Shown in pieces: positions 11,690 through 23,852 of a stretch of 64,000 bases of DNA. The notes under the pieces are model-generated. The model did no database searches, had not been told where the DNA came from, and was given only the letters and a program-made list of their open reading frames with translations. The stretch covers positions 163,106 to 227,105 of the forward strand of contig NW_004955518.1 of NCBI RefSeq assembly GCF_000276665.1, read 5' to 3'. This DNA is from Chinchilla lanigera. Taxonomy: Eukaryota; Chordata; Mammalia; Rodentia; Chinchillidae. Every line of letters begins with the position of its first letter. Within the stretch, counting starts at the first letter, position 1. The position numbers and the translations under genes are program-made.

Positions 11690-12588
11690 TCAGATTCACA
11701 TGTCTAAACATTGTATTTCCTCCCTACTATACGAACCTGAAAGAGTAAATAAAATCTGAATGGTACAATACATATGTGAAAGGGAGAAAAAACTGCTCAA
11801 ATAGGAAGGAGCAACAAGGATGAAGGAGGGCAGAGGAAAAAGAAAAAAGAGAAAAGAAATATATATATGTATACATAGGAGAGCTAGGATAATTGTACTA
11901 CTAATATCTGTTGGTTTATTGAAAGGAACTATTAACATGCTATTGTTTGGTCAATCTTGCATGCCTATATCTGCTTATATGTGCAACCATTTTGAAGATG
12001 ACATTATGTAATATAACAACCATTGTTAATGTCTTATCACCATGTTTTGAAATTCTGTACCATTTTTATTGTTGTCTATGCTGTTTTGCTTAAGCATTTG
12101 TTCTTGTTATTTTGGTTTTTTATTTTCTCTTTAAAATGAAAAATAATATATATTTATATACAGCATAGCTGAGGTAGGTGCATTGCTGATGTCCGTGGTT
12201 TATTGAAAGGAACAGTCAATGCTTAAAACTTTCTTTTTTCTTGACCAATTTTGCACACCTGTGTCTGGTAATCAAAATGGCTGACCTGAAAACAACAATA
12301 TGCAATATAAGAACCACTGTTGAACACCTACTGTCTTGTATGGTGAAGCTCTGCATCATTTCCAACTTTTTAAAATTACTTGTTACTGTCTTTGATGGCT
12401 TGTTCAATCTTTCATTCTTTCATCTGGTGGACTGAGCAACGATGTTGAAGATAACAGTATGTAAGGTAGCAAACATTGTTAACCCTATCATTTTGTTTTG
12501 AGGTCATGCATCATTTTTGTTGTTTTTGTGTTGCCTTAATTTTTTTTTTGTTTTTCTGTTAATTTTTTTACTTTAAAAAAAAAAATAT
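11690..12588 (+). repeat. L1-B extended 3' UTR with three related units
   Basis: Three related segments follow one another. They share 'ggtttattgaaaggaac', 'gaccaat(t)ttgca', 'atgtaatataacaaccattgtta' and 'ctg(t/c)a(c/t)cattttt' motifs: about 11880-12118, 12165-12400 and 12400-12545. Copy D has only one such unit. The third unit is partial. The element ends in an A-rich run near 12588. Confidence 0.7.
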
Positions 12589-12589
12589 A

Positions 12590-13187
12590 AAAAGGAGCCT
12601 CAAGCTAAGATCTGGAAGCCAGGAGGGGCCTGGAAGCTGGAGAAGACTAAGAGAAACCTCCAGCCTCCACAGTGAGGCCACGTTTAGAGAAGAGGGAAAG
12701 CGGTTCACTGAAAAGAGTTGCATTGAAGGAGAAGGACTTCCTGTCTAGTCCAGTTCCGGCTTGACCAATGCCATGCTTGGAGGAGGTGAGAGAAGGTCCC
12801 CACCTTGGGTGCAATGACAACCTATGCTGGGGCCAAACCTGATTTCTGAGCTCCAGCAGAGACCCCGGGAACATGGAGGTGCACGGGAGGGGTAACAGCT
12901 CTTGAAAAGTCTTCAGGGCTGTTGTGGCCTCCTCACCCCCCAGCACACACTCCTTGTATAGCGTGGCTTCTGTGCTGGGCCCTCTTCTGGAGTGTGCATA
13001 GCTCAGCCCTGGCTGGCTCTTTAGGCACGCAGCAGGTCACAAGGTAAAGCTGGTGCAGGCCAGCGACACTGGGGTGGGACAGCAGGGACTCCAGACTGGC
13101 CTTATAGGAAGGCAGGGTAGGTAGTCACCACCCTCACCTCTGAGGACTCCAACTAAGGTTCCACAGCTTGTTCAAAACCCTCTCCAT
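12590..13187. other. Unassigned single-copy sequence
   Basis: No gene, splice pattern or repeat family is recognised. The minus-strand frame at 12946-12647 is open for 99 codons but has no domain or splice context that I can support. Confidence 0.5.
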
Positions 13188-13347
13188 GCCAGGTGTGGTG
13201 GTGCACACCTATAATCCCAGCAGTTGGGAGGCTGAGGCAGGAGGATTGTTGTGAGTTCAAGACCAGCCTAGACTACATAAGTAAGCTCAAGGCCAGTCTG
13301 AACTGATAATAGAGACCTTGTCTCAAAAAAGACAAAGAAAAAATATC
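13188..13347 (+). mobile_element. B1-like SINE with internal tandem duplication
   Basis: It begins GCCAGGTGTGGTGGTGCACA with the 7SL-like 'taatcccagca..tgggaggctgaggcagg' core. It then carries two successive versions of the 'ca(a/g)g(a/g)ccag(c/t)ct...acta/actg' segment (about 13258-13278 and 13288-13305) before an A-rich end. Confidence 0.85.
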
Positions 13348-13513
13348 CTTCCTGGGTATATTTCCAGAAGAACTGAAAACATACCACAGCAATATATGTG
13401 CACCCATGTTTATAGCAGTGCAACTTGTCATAGCTATATATTGGAAACAACTCAAATGTCCATCAACTGAGCAATGGATGAAAAAGATGCGGTAGTTTCA
13501 TAAAATGGAGTAT
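13348..13513 (+). mobile_element. L1 ORF2 3'-end fragment
   Basis: The sequence 'gggtatatttccagaagaactgaaaac' through 'gaaacaactcaaatgtccatcaact' matches the ORF2 end at 11440-11600 of copy B closely. It is abruptly truncated at both ends and lacks an A-tail, so it may have been carried in by rearrangement. Confidence 0.85.
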
Positions 13514-15580
13514 TTGTTCTCTCTCCTTTGTCCTCTTTTTCAAAACTAAACCACCTGCCAACACCACCAGCCTGAAACTCCATCCACTAGTAAGAGTAAG
13601 GGACTCAACATCCAGGCAGCACCAGGGCTACTGCAGGGCTGCAAGATCGTGGGCTGGGCTGCTGCTTTCTCTCTACCTCAAGCCCTGGCTTTTATCTTCA
13701 CTATGGGGCAGAGACAAGGGACTCAGGCTACCGAGGGCATGACATACATGGGAGTCTGATCATGCCCTGCCTCCACTACCTCCAGGGGTGTGCCAGGCCC
13801 GACATGAGGTGCACACATGCTTTCAGCTGGGCCTGGGGTAAGACATGCCTCATCCTTAGTGAGGTCATCACAGGTCATCACACTGAACCTCAACTTTACC
13901 ATCCACAAAATGGAAATAATAACTGTTCCTGGGTAACAGACTGTTGCAAACTCTGATGTAGATGCTGCAGGGAGCACCAATAAAAAAGAGGTGCTAATAA
14001 TCATTGTGGAAATATTATCCATCATAAGGATTATCAGCGGTGGCACCTGCACTGTGCCCCTCTTGTCTCGGGGAGGCCTTCTCTTCCTGTAGACTGAAGC
14101 TTGCTGCCCTGACCAAGGTTCCAGGTTCACTGACAGCATGTCTCCCGGGGCTGTAAGCACCCCAAGCTCTCCTCAGACCCTTATTTCTGTCTTCCGAAAG
14201 TCACCCAACCCTGGGGACCTCAGCCCAGTGGCAGATCAAGCTCAGTCTAACTCACCCTCTGTCCCAGACCCCAGGAGAGGGAACTGGGGGAAAAGAATGT
14301 GGCGACAGGTCCCAGCCCAAGCCTTTGCATAACCAAGGTGGTGACCAGCCCCGGTAGCCAGGGGCCTGCAGGTGGGAGTCCCAGGGAAGCCACAGGACAG
14401 AGGCCAAGCAAGGAGGGAAGAGCCCTGGGGCCCCATATTAGCTGATTTTAGATCAGTGGTGCTGAGCCTGCTCCCTGCACCGCATCCTTGGCTTCCTCCT
14501 CCCTGAGGCCGCACGCCTGCACCTGGGGTAGTTTTGTTCCTCCAGTAAAGGTCGGCCTCAGAGACTTCTCACCACCTTACAAGCAGCTAGAGGATCCCTG
14601 AAACCCTGCAGGTGGTCCCATCATCCTGCCTGGAAGCTGGGTGTGACCAGGCATGGCCAACAGGGGTCTTTAGGAATCTCAGGTAGGAGCTCAGGCCATG
14701 CCCCAGTGTGGCCCCTTCACCTAGAAGCTGGGGAAACTGAGTCCCAGCCGTGCAAGGGACCACAGGCCTCGGGTTCTCGTCCTTCAAGCAAAGTAAATTT
14801 GCCCTGCATTCCTGCCCCGTCGTTCAGCCTGCGGGAACCTCTGCTAGGAGGAAGCCCTGATGGCCTTGCCCCAGATGGGAATCACCGGAGCAGGCTCCAA
14901 CCACAAAGACCCGTAGGAAAGCTGGCTCGGCCATGTGCCACCTGACAACGGCTTGGACAGTGCAGCGGCCCCAGGCGACCTCTTCTGGCCTTGCGCTCCG
15001 CGCCTGGCTGATGTTTGGGGGCTAAATCGCGACTCTCAGCTACCCCGTGGCCAACTGGCCCTTCACTCTGTCGCACAGCGCCCCCTGCAGGCCGCCCAGA
15101 ACTCTGCCCAGCCCTGTGGGGTCCCTGAATCCCCAGCACCAGAGCCTGGCTGGGGCCCTCCCCACCCCTGGGTCCAAGAAGCACAGCCATCCCCTCCAAG
15201 GTGGTCTCCAACCGACCCACAACTTGAAACCCGGGGGCTAGGACATGCTGGTCGCCTCTGTGTGCGCCCTTGCAGCCATAGACAGAAGGAGGACTCCGTG
15301 CACTGCTGAGCACCATAGCTAGCGAGGCACCGCCTTGCTGGGCCTCTCCTTCCCCCAGTGTGCAAGGGGCCTCACCCCACGGCCGACTTGCACTCTGGGC
15401 CGCTCGGCCAGCCTTGAGCTGGTGTGACCTGGGACAGTTCACCCCTCGCACGGCTACTGGCTCCTCTGCAAGAAATGGAGGTTCTGCTCTGCTCTGACAC
15501 TTCTGCACTGAGGGTCTCTTCAGACTCTGGGCGGTGCACCCATTGGCCTGTCTGCGTGGGGTCCCCGAGATGGACATGCG
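13514..15580. other. Unassigned GC-moderate intergenic sequence with a probable MIR piece
   Basis: Around 13885-13960 the text 'acctcaactttaccatccacaaaatggaaataataa' resembles the conserved part of a MIR SINE. The rest shows no recognised gene. Open frames near 14882-15865 come from simple-sequence composition. Confidence 0.45.
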
Positions 15581-15582
15581 CT

Positions 15583-15772
15583 CTCCCTGCCTCTGCCTCT
15601 GCCTCTGCCTCTTTCTGTCTCTGTCTCTCTCTGTCTCTTTGTCTGTGTCTCTGTCTCTTTCTGTCTCTGTCTCTCTCTGCCTCTGTCTCTGTCTCTGTCT
15701 CTGTCTGTCTGTCTCTGTTTCTGTCTCTCTGTCTCTCTGTCTCTCTGTCTCTCTGTCTCTCTCTCTCTCCTG
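15583..15772. repeat. (TCTG/TCTC)n microsatellite
   Basis: About 190 bp of interspersed TCTG, TCTC and TCTGCC units lie on the plus strand. On the minus strand it gives long Arg/Glu/Asp/Thr frames and on the plus strand Ser/Leu/Val/Cys frames. These are compositional and not genes. Confidence 0.95.
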
Positions 15773-16144
15773 CCTCATTTGGCCAGCCCCAGTCAAAAGC
15801 ACCCCTCCACATGTCATCGCCCAGGCCACAGAGCTGCCGAGGCCAGGAGAGACCTCTCTCCCCACACCCCGAGAGAGCGCCTCTCACTTTTCTATCCTCC
15901 TGACTCCCTGCCTCGGAGCCGTCTGGAGAAGGGCAAGGTCCACACCCTGCAAGGATGCCATGTGTCCCCCTTCATGTCCTGTCCCATCCCACCCTAGATT
16001 TGAGAGTCCCTGAGCCAGTGCGGGCTCCGAGCTCCTGCAGCTCACCAGAGCCCCCATGGGAGGCCAGCTGTCACTGCCCAGGGCACATGCAGGTGTCGTG
16101 ACTTCTGCTCCCACGCCTCCTGCCCCACCCGTTCTGCCTATCTG

Positions 16145-16310
16145 TGCTCCTAGCCCCCGGCTTATTGTCATTACATCCCCTGGCCTCACCCTAAATTACA
16201 CTGTAATTGCACATTCTTGCTCCAGTTCCTCATCTGTCTTACTCTCTGAATTGTGAACTCCTCGAGGGCTGTCCATTTCATCTCCAAATAACCCAGGTGG
16301 CTCCTGGAAT
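16145..16310. repeat. Possible L2/MIR-class ancient repeat
   Basis: The phrase 'ctctgaattgtgaactcctcgagggctgt' resembles the L2 LINE tail signature 'gactgtgagctccttgagggcag'. The match is short and diverged, so the call is tentative. Confidence 0.35.
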
Positions 16311-16319
16311 CTCCCAGCC

Positions 16320-18235
16320 CACTTAGCTCTGGTTAAGATGAGTTTTGTGGCGGACACAGCTAATTGCATGCCCAATCACCATTTTCCCAGTCTTCCTTAA
16401 TGACAGGACCCCAGTTCCTCCAGGGAGGCAGTGTGCCCAGATAACACAGTCTCCTTCCCAGACTCTCTTGCAGCTAAATGTGACCTCCACCTGGCAGAAG
16501 TCACTGGATGGAGTTCTGAGGGAAGCTTGGTAAAAGGGGGCAGATTCATTTATCTGGTCTTTTATTTCTTCCCCTTTTCCCAACCCTGGAACACAGGGAA
16601 GATATCTGGAGGAGCAGCAGCAATAAAACAACAAAGAGGACTGAAGCCAAATATTAAGGTAAAGCAGAAAGAACCTGGGTCCCTGGCAACAACCTTCGGA
16701 CACTGTAACAGCCTGAGGATTTTTGCATTTGTGACCAAATGCAATCATAACTCAGGCAAGCACTCTTTCCTTATCAAGAGACATTCAAAGCCTTCCCCTA
16801 CAATGCATCAGCCAGTTCCTACTCCCAAGTCCCCAACGTGTTCACATTCTGTGATCAACACTCACATTAAGTACTGGAGAAAGCACCAGCCAGCTGTTTT
16901 CACTTTTTTTTTTTTTTTTTTTTTGAGGATCTCACTATGTAGCTCAGGGTAAAACAACCCTTTATGATTCTGTAACTGCAAATATACATCATACTTTTGT
17001 CAAAGAGCATAGAATGTACAGCCAGCGTGAGCCCTGATGTGAAGTGTGGACCTGGGCTGGTAATGACACATCACTGGGGGTTCAGGGATTGTAACAAAGG
17101 TACCCTCTGGTGGGGCACAAAGATGGCAGTGCTGCAGAGAGGACAAAGGTCCCGTCCAAACCTGAACTTTCACTGGCAAGCAGTGGGATCCTGAAGTCCA
17201 AAATGGGAACATTTGGATACACAAGCCTGAGACCTTTGGACCCCAGATACCTTGAATCATTAAGGCTGGAAGAAGTCCACTCTTGTCAGACAAGAGCACC
17301 CTCTGAGACACCTGGAAACCATGCAAAAGCTTGCCCAAGACAGGTATCTCCCAAGATGATGCTGGACCTTCTCAGGATCTTCCCTTGTCTGCATTTGTAC
17401 CTCAGGCTGATGGCTGGGGACAGGATTGGGCACAGTCCGGGCACTGCCGCCCAGTCCCCTCCTGGAAGCAAGCAGCTCTCACATATCAAAGCAGTGTCAT
17501 CACCTGGCTGGAGAACAGCTGCATGAAACATGGCACAGAGATAGGGTGGATCTTGAGGGTTTAGGCCGAGTACAGCGGGCTAAAGACAGTACAAGGTCCC
17601 TTACATTACGAACCTCCCAGACCTCTGTATCATGCCATAACTCATGGTCATGTCTTGGCAGAAGGTCTTTGGAACCAGATCTAAGTTGCTACTGAGGGCC
17701 TCTTCCAGGATGGACTTGCTGCAGGCCTATGATCTGTGTGCTGGAGACCTTGGGATGGTTAGTAGAGTATCAAGGAAAGAATAGAAATCTCAGGAATAGG
17801 GAGAATGTTAGAATGGATGTATCCATGAAAGCACCGAGTTCACTTTGTCTCACCAAAGAAATCAGAGCCACCTCCTCCATAGGGCAACTAAAATTGACCA
17901 CCTAGAATTAAAAATTCTGAGTGAAGCTACTCTATAAAGATGAGCCAATTAGCAAGTTAAGTAGCCAAAAGCTTTGATGTCACACTGGGCCTAACATAAG
18001 CAGACTTTGGGGTTACAGAGGGAATCATCTATTTTGTCACCTGTAAATTATACATGGCTTTAACAGGTATCAGAGAATGATTGCCCCAATTAACCACAGC
18101 TCTTCTTCAAAATCATTTAAAGGGACTATTTAAGCAATTTCAATTGCCCATATATTTTCCTTTGGTTGTACAGGATTTATAGGATTCTACATACATTACT
18201 TCAAATGTTCTCCTTAGGAAAAATTTAATGTTCTC
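16320..18235. other. Unassigned sequence with a short antisense SINE stub
   Basis: A T-run at about 16905-16924 followed by 'gaggatctcactatgtagctcagg' is the truncated antisense end of a B1-type SINE. I recognise nothing else. Open frames around 16323-17700 have no recognisable domains. Confidence 0.5.
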
Positions 18236-18365
18236 AAGCTGGGTGTTATGGCACACACCTGTAAGTAATTCTAGCACCCTTGGAGGCTGAAGCAGCAAGA
18301 TTGCAAACTGGAACCAAGCCTGGGCAGTTTAGCAAGTTGGCAAAATCTGATCTCAGATTTTAAAA
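18236..18365 (+). mobile_element. Diverged B1-type SINE
   Basis: Recognisable by 'gctgggtgttatggcacacacctgtaa', 'ggaggctgaagcagcaagattgcaaactgga' and 'gcctgggcagtttagcaa'. It has no good A-tail and is more diverged than the copy at 13188. Confidence 0.75.
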
Positions 18366-18829
18366 GAGTTTAGTGTGAAACCCTCAGATTCAATTTCCAA
18401 CCTTCTCACACAGCATATTTTCAAAGAACTACTCAAAAAACCATTTTTCTAATTTTAAAAGATAAAAGAAGGAAAACATATTAACAAACAGACATTCATT
18501 TACAAAATAGCATAAAAACAATACAAAAAGAACAGAGCTACAAAGTTGTAGGAAATTAGCAACAGTTGTATTACTTATTGATGTCTTCAAAGTGATTTCT
18601 TAGCAAAACAAATAGAGAAATACAAGATTGATCAAACAAGTAATCATTAATTGCTCCTTCCAGTAAAGCAATAGAAGATAGTAGTACAACTATGTTAGCT
18701 ATGCTGTATACACGTACTTACATAATTTCTCCTTTGTTCTCTTTTCTTTTCCCACACCCTAGTTGTCCTTTACTTCTGATCATTTTCCTTTCATTTCACA
18801 ATGTCTATCATACCTTCTAGTTTTTATTC

Positions 18830-21800
18830 ACTCTCTCTCAGGTCTTACACTAGTGAGACAACACGATGCTTACACATGTAGGTCTGATTTATTTCACTTA
18901 TGAGTATGGTCTCTAGTTGTGACCATTTGGCTATAAAAGCCTTGAGTTTATCTTTCTTTATAGCTGTGTAATAGTCTAATATATAAAAGTACTATAGTTT
19001 TTTTATTCAATCCTCAATGGAAGGACATTTGGGTCTCTTCCACAGTTTAGCAATTACACATTGCACTGTTCTGAATATGGGTGCACCTATATGGTTGTGA
19101 TATGATGTTTTTAGATCTTCTGGGAAAATACACAGAAGGGGAATAGCTCGGTTGAATGCGACCACTAGACTTACTTTGCTGAGGAATCTCCAAACTGATT
19201 TCCACAGTGGTTTCACCAGTCTGCATTCCCACCAGCAGTGGAGAAGAGTTCCTGTTTCTCCACAGCCTCACCAGCATTTATTATTGGTTGATTTCTTAAT
19301 GCTAGCCATTCCTACTGGGGTGAGATGGAATCTCAATGTTGTTTTCATTTGCATTTCTTGAATGAGTAATGATGTTGAACATTTTCTCATGTATTTATTT
19401 GCCATTTGTATTTCTTTATCTGAGAAGTGTGTATTCATCTCAGTTGCCCATTTTTGGATTGGGTCTTTGAATTTGGACGGGCTGACCTTTCTGAATTCTT
19501 TCTATGTTCTAGATAGAAGTCCTTTGTCTGAGGGACAGTCAGCTAAAATATGTTCCAAGTGTATGGGTTTTCTTTTTACTTTGCTGGTGATTTCTTTACA
19601 TGTGCAGAAACTTTTCAGCAGGATGAGATGCACGTTGTTGATTCTTTCAAGGATTTCACGTGCAGTTTGGTTGTTGTTCATGTACTCTCTGCCTACCCCT
19701 ATGTCTTCAAGATTTTTGCTTACCTTCTCTTCCAATAGATGTAGTGTTTCTGTTTTAATATTGAGATCTGTGATTCATTTTGACTGGAGTTTGCTGCATG
19801 TTGATAGAGTTGGGTGTATTTTCAGTCTTAGGCAGGTGGCAAGCCAATTTTTCCCACACCATTTAAAAAAGAGGCTATCATTCTTCCAGTGAATGTGTTT
19901 GGCCCCTTTATCAAAAATGAGGTGGCTGAGCGCGTTTGTGTTTGTGCCTCTTTCTTCCAGTCTGTTCCATTGATCCTTAAGTGTGTCTTTTAGCCAATAC
20001 CAGGTTGATTTTATTACTGTAGCTTTGTAGTATAATTTCACTTAGGAATTGGGATTCCACCTGATTTGTTCTACTTGCCTGGGATTGGTTTTGCTATACT
20101 GGGTCTTTTCTGGCTCCAGATGAATTCAGGGCTTGTTTTCTTGAGATCTGTGAGGTATGCTAGTGGTAGTTTAATGGGAACTGCATTAAATCTGTACAAC
20201 AATTTTGGTAGTACGGTTATTTTAACGATATTGGTTCTTCCTATCCATGAGCAAGGAATATTTTTTCCATTTACTGAAATCTTCTTCGATCTGTTTTCTC
20301 AGAGTATTGTAGTTTTCATTGAATAGATCTTTTACTTCTTTTGTTGGATTGATTCTTAAATATTTCAAATTCTTGTGTGTTATTGTGAAATGAATGATTT
20401 CCTTAATTTCTCTCTGAGTTTGTTTGTTGTTTGTGTATAGGAATGCTATTTATTTTTGGGTGCTAAGTTTGTATTCAGCTACACTGCTGAATTTGTTGAT
20501 TAATTCAGGGCATCTTCTTGTGAAGTTTTTGGGATCTTCCATGTAAAGTATCACGTTATCTGCAAATAGTGATAGTTTTACTTCTTCCTCTCCTATCCTT
20601 ATTGGTTTTATTTCTCTCTCTTGTCTAGTTGCTCTGGCTAGTGGTTCCAGAACTATATTGAACAGGAGTGGTGACAGTGAACATCCTTGTCTTGTTCCAA
20701 TTTTAAAGTAAAAGCTTTCAGTTTTTGTCCATTTAGTATGATATTAGCTGTTGGTTTTTCATAGATGGCTTTGATCAGGTTGAGGTAAACACCATCTATT
20801 CCTATTTCCTGTAGAGATTTTATCATGAACAAAAGTTAGACCTTCTCAAAATGTTTTGTCTGCATCCACTGAGATGATCATATGATTTTTGGTTTTGCCT
20901 CTATTGATATGGTGTATAACATTTATTGATTTCTGAATATTGATCCATCCTTGCATTCCTGGAAGGAGTCTGACTTGGTTGTGGTGTATGATTTTCTTGA
21001 TGATTTGCTAGTATTTTATTATCTTTGCATCTATATTCATTAGGGAGATTGGTCTGTAGTTCTCTTTCTTGGTTGGGTCTTTCTTTGGCTTTTGTATCAG
21101 TATAATTCTTGCCTTTAGAAATGAGTTAGAGGGGCTGGGGATTTAGCTCAGTGGCAAAGCGCCTGCCTGGCAAGTGCAAGGTCATGAGTTCGGTTCCCGG
21201 TACCGGAGAAAAACAACAACAACAAAAAAATAGAAATGAGTTAGGAACAATTGCTTCATTTTCAATTTCTTTTAAAAGTATGAGGAGTGCTGGTATTAAA
21301 ACTTCTTTGAATTTCTTGTAAAATTCTGCTGTGACTCCATCAGGGCCTCGGCCTTTCTTTCTCAGTAAGTTTTTAATTACGTTTTCAATCTCATTAGTTG
21401 ATATTGGGTTGTTCAGGAATTTTATATCTTCTTGAGTCAACCCTGATAATTTGTACATATCTAGGAAGCTGTCCATTTCTTCTGAATTTTCTATGTTATG
21501 GGAGTAAAGAATTTCAAAGTAGGTATTAATGAGCTCAATTTCTGTGGAATCTGTAGTAATTTCATCCTTTTCATTCCTTATTGCAGAAATTTGAGTAAGT
21601 TACTTCCTTTTTTTGATAAGGTTGGCTAGGGGTTTATCAATTTGATTTATTCTTTCAAAGAAGCAATTCTTTGATTCATTTATTTTTTCGAGGGTTTTCT
21701 TTGTCTCCATTGCATTAATTTCTGCCCCAATCTTTATAATCTCCTCCCTTCTTTGAGCTTTGGGCTTGACTTGTTCTTCTTTTTCTAAAAGTTCAACATG

Positions 21801-22755
21801 CACCATTAGGCTTTTTATTTGTTCTCTTTCTGTTTTCCTTATGTGTGAATTCACTGCTATAAATTTCCCTCTGAGGACTGCTTTCATTTCATCCCACAGA
21901 TTTCGGTAAGTTGTATTTACATTTTCATTTGTTTGTAGTATTTTTTGACTTCTTCTTTAATTTCTTCTGTGACTTATTGGTTGTTCAGGAGGTTGTTGTT
22001 TAATTTCCAAGTGTTTATGGAGCTTTGGGAGTTCCTTCTGTTGCTAATTTCCAATTACATTGCACAGTGATCAGATAATATGCATGGGATAATTTCAGTT
22101 CTTTTGTATTTAGGTAGGTATGTTCTATGGGCTAGAATGTTGTCTATTTTAGAGAAAGTCCATTGTGCAGCTGAGAAAAATGTGTATCGTAATGTTGTGG
22201 AGTGGAACACTCTATATACATCTACTAAGTCCATCTGTTTGCAGATTTGAACCAGATCTGCTATTTCTTTGCTCATATTTTGTCCAGTTGACCTATCTCT
22301 TTGTGTGAAAGTGGTGTTGAGGTCCCCTATTACAATAGTGTTATTAATTATATGGGTTTTCATGTCTGTTAAGACTTTTCTTATATCGTTTAGTGCTCCT
22401 ATGTTTGCTGCATACATGTTTATATTGTTATCTCATCCTCTTTCAGTTTTCTCCTAAGAAATATGTAGTCACCTTCTTTATCTCTTTTATTGTGGTTAGC
22501 TTGAAGTTTACATTGTCTGCAAATATAATAGCTACACCTGCTTTTTTCTGGGTTCCTGTTGCATGAAGGATCATTTTCTATTCTTTGAGTTTCAGTCTGT
22601 GGATTTCCTCTTGAGTAAAATGTGTTTCCTGAATACAGAATATCATTCGATTTTGTTTCTTTATCAACTCTCCCAGTCTGTTTCTTTTGACTGGTGAATT
22701 GAGGCCATTTACATTTGGGGTTACAACTGATATGTGTTGACTTATCAGTGTCATG
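18830..22755 (-). pseudogene. L1-C ORF2 relic
   Basis: The endonuclease region is open at 22417-22055 (TIVIGDLNTTFTQRDRS, then FHSTTLRYTFFSAAQ and CILSDH). The reverse-transcriptase catalytic box near 20560 reads FADN, so the second catalytic aspartate is replaced. The C-terminal part continues to the 3' UTR. Stops, frameshifts and a SINE interrupt it. Confidence 0.92.
21130..21231 (+). mobile_element. tRNA-derived ID-like SINE inserted in L1-C ORF2
   Basis: It starts AGGGGCTGGGGATTTAGCTC and has B box 'gagttcggttccc' and a (CAA)n/A tail. The exact 13-bp target-site duplication AGAAATGAGTTAG lies at 21117-21129 and 21232-21244. It is the least diverged ID-like copy in the window and lies in opposite orientation to L1-C. 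Confidence 0.96.
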
Positions 22756-22789
22756 TTACTTGCATTAGTTTCCTATTTTTCCTACCTGT

Positions 22790-23852
22790 TTAATTGCTTG
22801 TTCTTCTTGATGGTTCCTTTCTGTAGTTATTCTTGAACAACAACATTTTTTCTCTGTCTAGAATATCTTTTTGTAATCTTTGCAAGGATGGTTTGACACT
22901 CATGAAGTTCTTCATTTGTTCTTCTTCATGGAGATATTTTATTTCTCCATTGAATTTGAAGGATAGTTGGGCAGGTTACATCAGTCTTGGATGGAAGCTG
23001 TTTTTTCTCAGGTCCTTTAATACTTCACTCCAAGCTCTTCTGAATTGGATAGTTTGTGTTGAGAAGTCTGCCGTGATTCTAATGGACTTTCCTTTATAAG
23101 TCATCTGTTTCTTTTCTCTAGCAGCTTTTAATATTCTGTTCTTTTGCTGGAGAACTGGGATGTTGACTATTACGTGGCTGGTTGTAGTTTCTTTTGGCTA
23201 TAAGTAGTTGAAGTTCTATAAGCCTCATTTACCTCTATATCGGTTCTGTTTCCATGCTTGGAAAGTTTTCTGCTATTATTTCTGCAAATATTCTTTTCAT
23301 GTCAGCCTCCTGCTATTTCATTGACTCCTATTACTGGTACATATTCCTCTTTGCCTCATCTTGCAGCTGTTGAATTGATTTTTTCTGGATACTTGTTGAT
23401 TTTAAGAGATCCTTCTTTCATTATTGTTAGCTGCCATGCTGTCTTCAAGATTTGAAATTCTATCTTTGGCTTCATTCCACTGGTTTTGGCAGCTTTCAAT
23501 GGAAGCTTTGATTTCCAGAAAGTCTCTTTGAATCTGGTTCATGCATTCTATTTCTATGTTTTTCATTTAATGTTTCTGTCCTTTGCCTATGTTCTTCTAT
23601 TTTCTTATCTGTTTCTTCTTCAGATGTGCTGAGCAATTCTTTCATTATTATTGTCATTTCAGTTTTTGCCTGAGATATTTTTTCTGATCTCATCTCTTCT
23701 ATTTCCTGATGGAGTTATTTCTTTGCTTCCTTTGTAATCATTTCTGTAGTTTCAGGTGTGTTTTTACGAAATTCTTCTATGTCAGTGTCCCCTGGACTTG
23801 TTCTGAGTGAAGTGGAGTTCTGAGACTGTGTTTTATTCCTTTGTCTTGTCAT
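22790..23852 (-). pseudogene. L1-C ORF1 relic
   Basis: This copy keeps the presumed start: an ATG at 23852 followed by MTRQRNKTQSQNSTSLR. A stop ends the first stretch at about 23715. The next open piece (23693-23496) is Glu/Lys-rich and coiled-coil-like. Later pieces cover the RNA-binding and C-terminal regions but are frameshifted. It is useful as the reference start for copies A and B. Confidence 0.8.

Larger units (their letters stand above)
6440..12588 (+). mobile_element. L1 retrotransposon copy B, near full length, plus strand
   Basis: It has a 5' region (about 6440-6880), ORF1 relic (to 7746), ORF2 relic (7916 to about 11580) and a long 3' UTR ending in an A-rich run near 12570-12588. 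ORF2 is clearly related to copies A, C, D and E. Its 5' UTR is not the monomeric type seen in A and C, and its 3' UTR contains repeated units. Both ORFs are broken. The exact 5' boundary is uncertain because I see no clear target-site duplication. Confidence 0.92.

Noticed and set aside
14882..15865. 327-codon minus-strand frame rich in Arg, Glu, Asp and Thr, with overlapping 159- and 171-codon frames
   Set aside because: The central part is the (TCTG/TCTC)n microsatellite read in translation; flanks show no domain or splice context.
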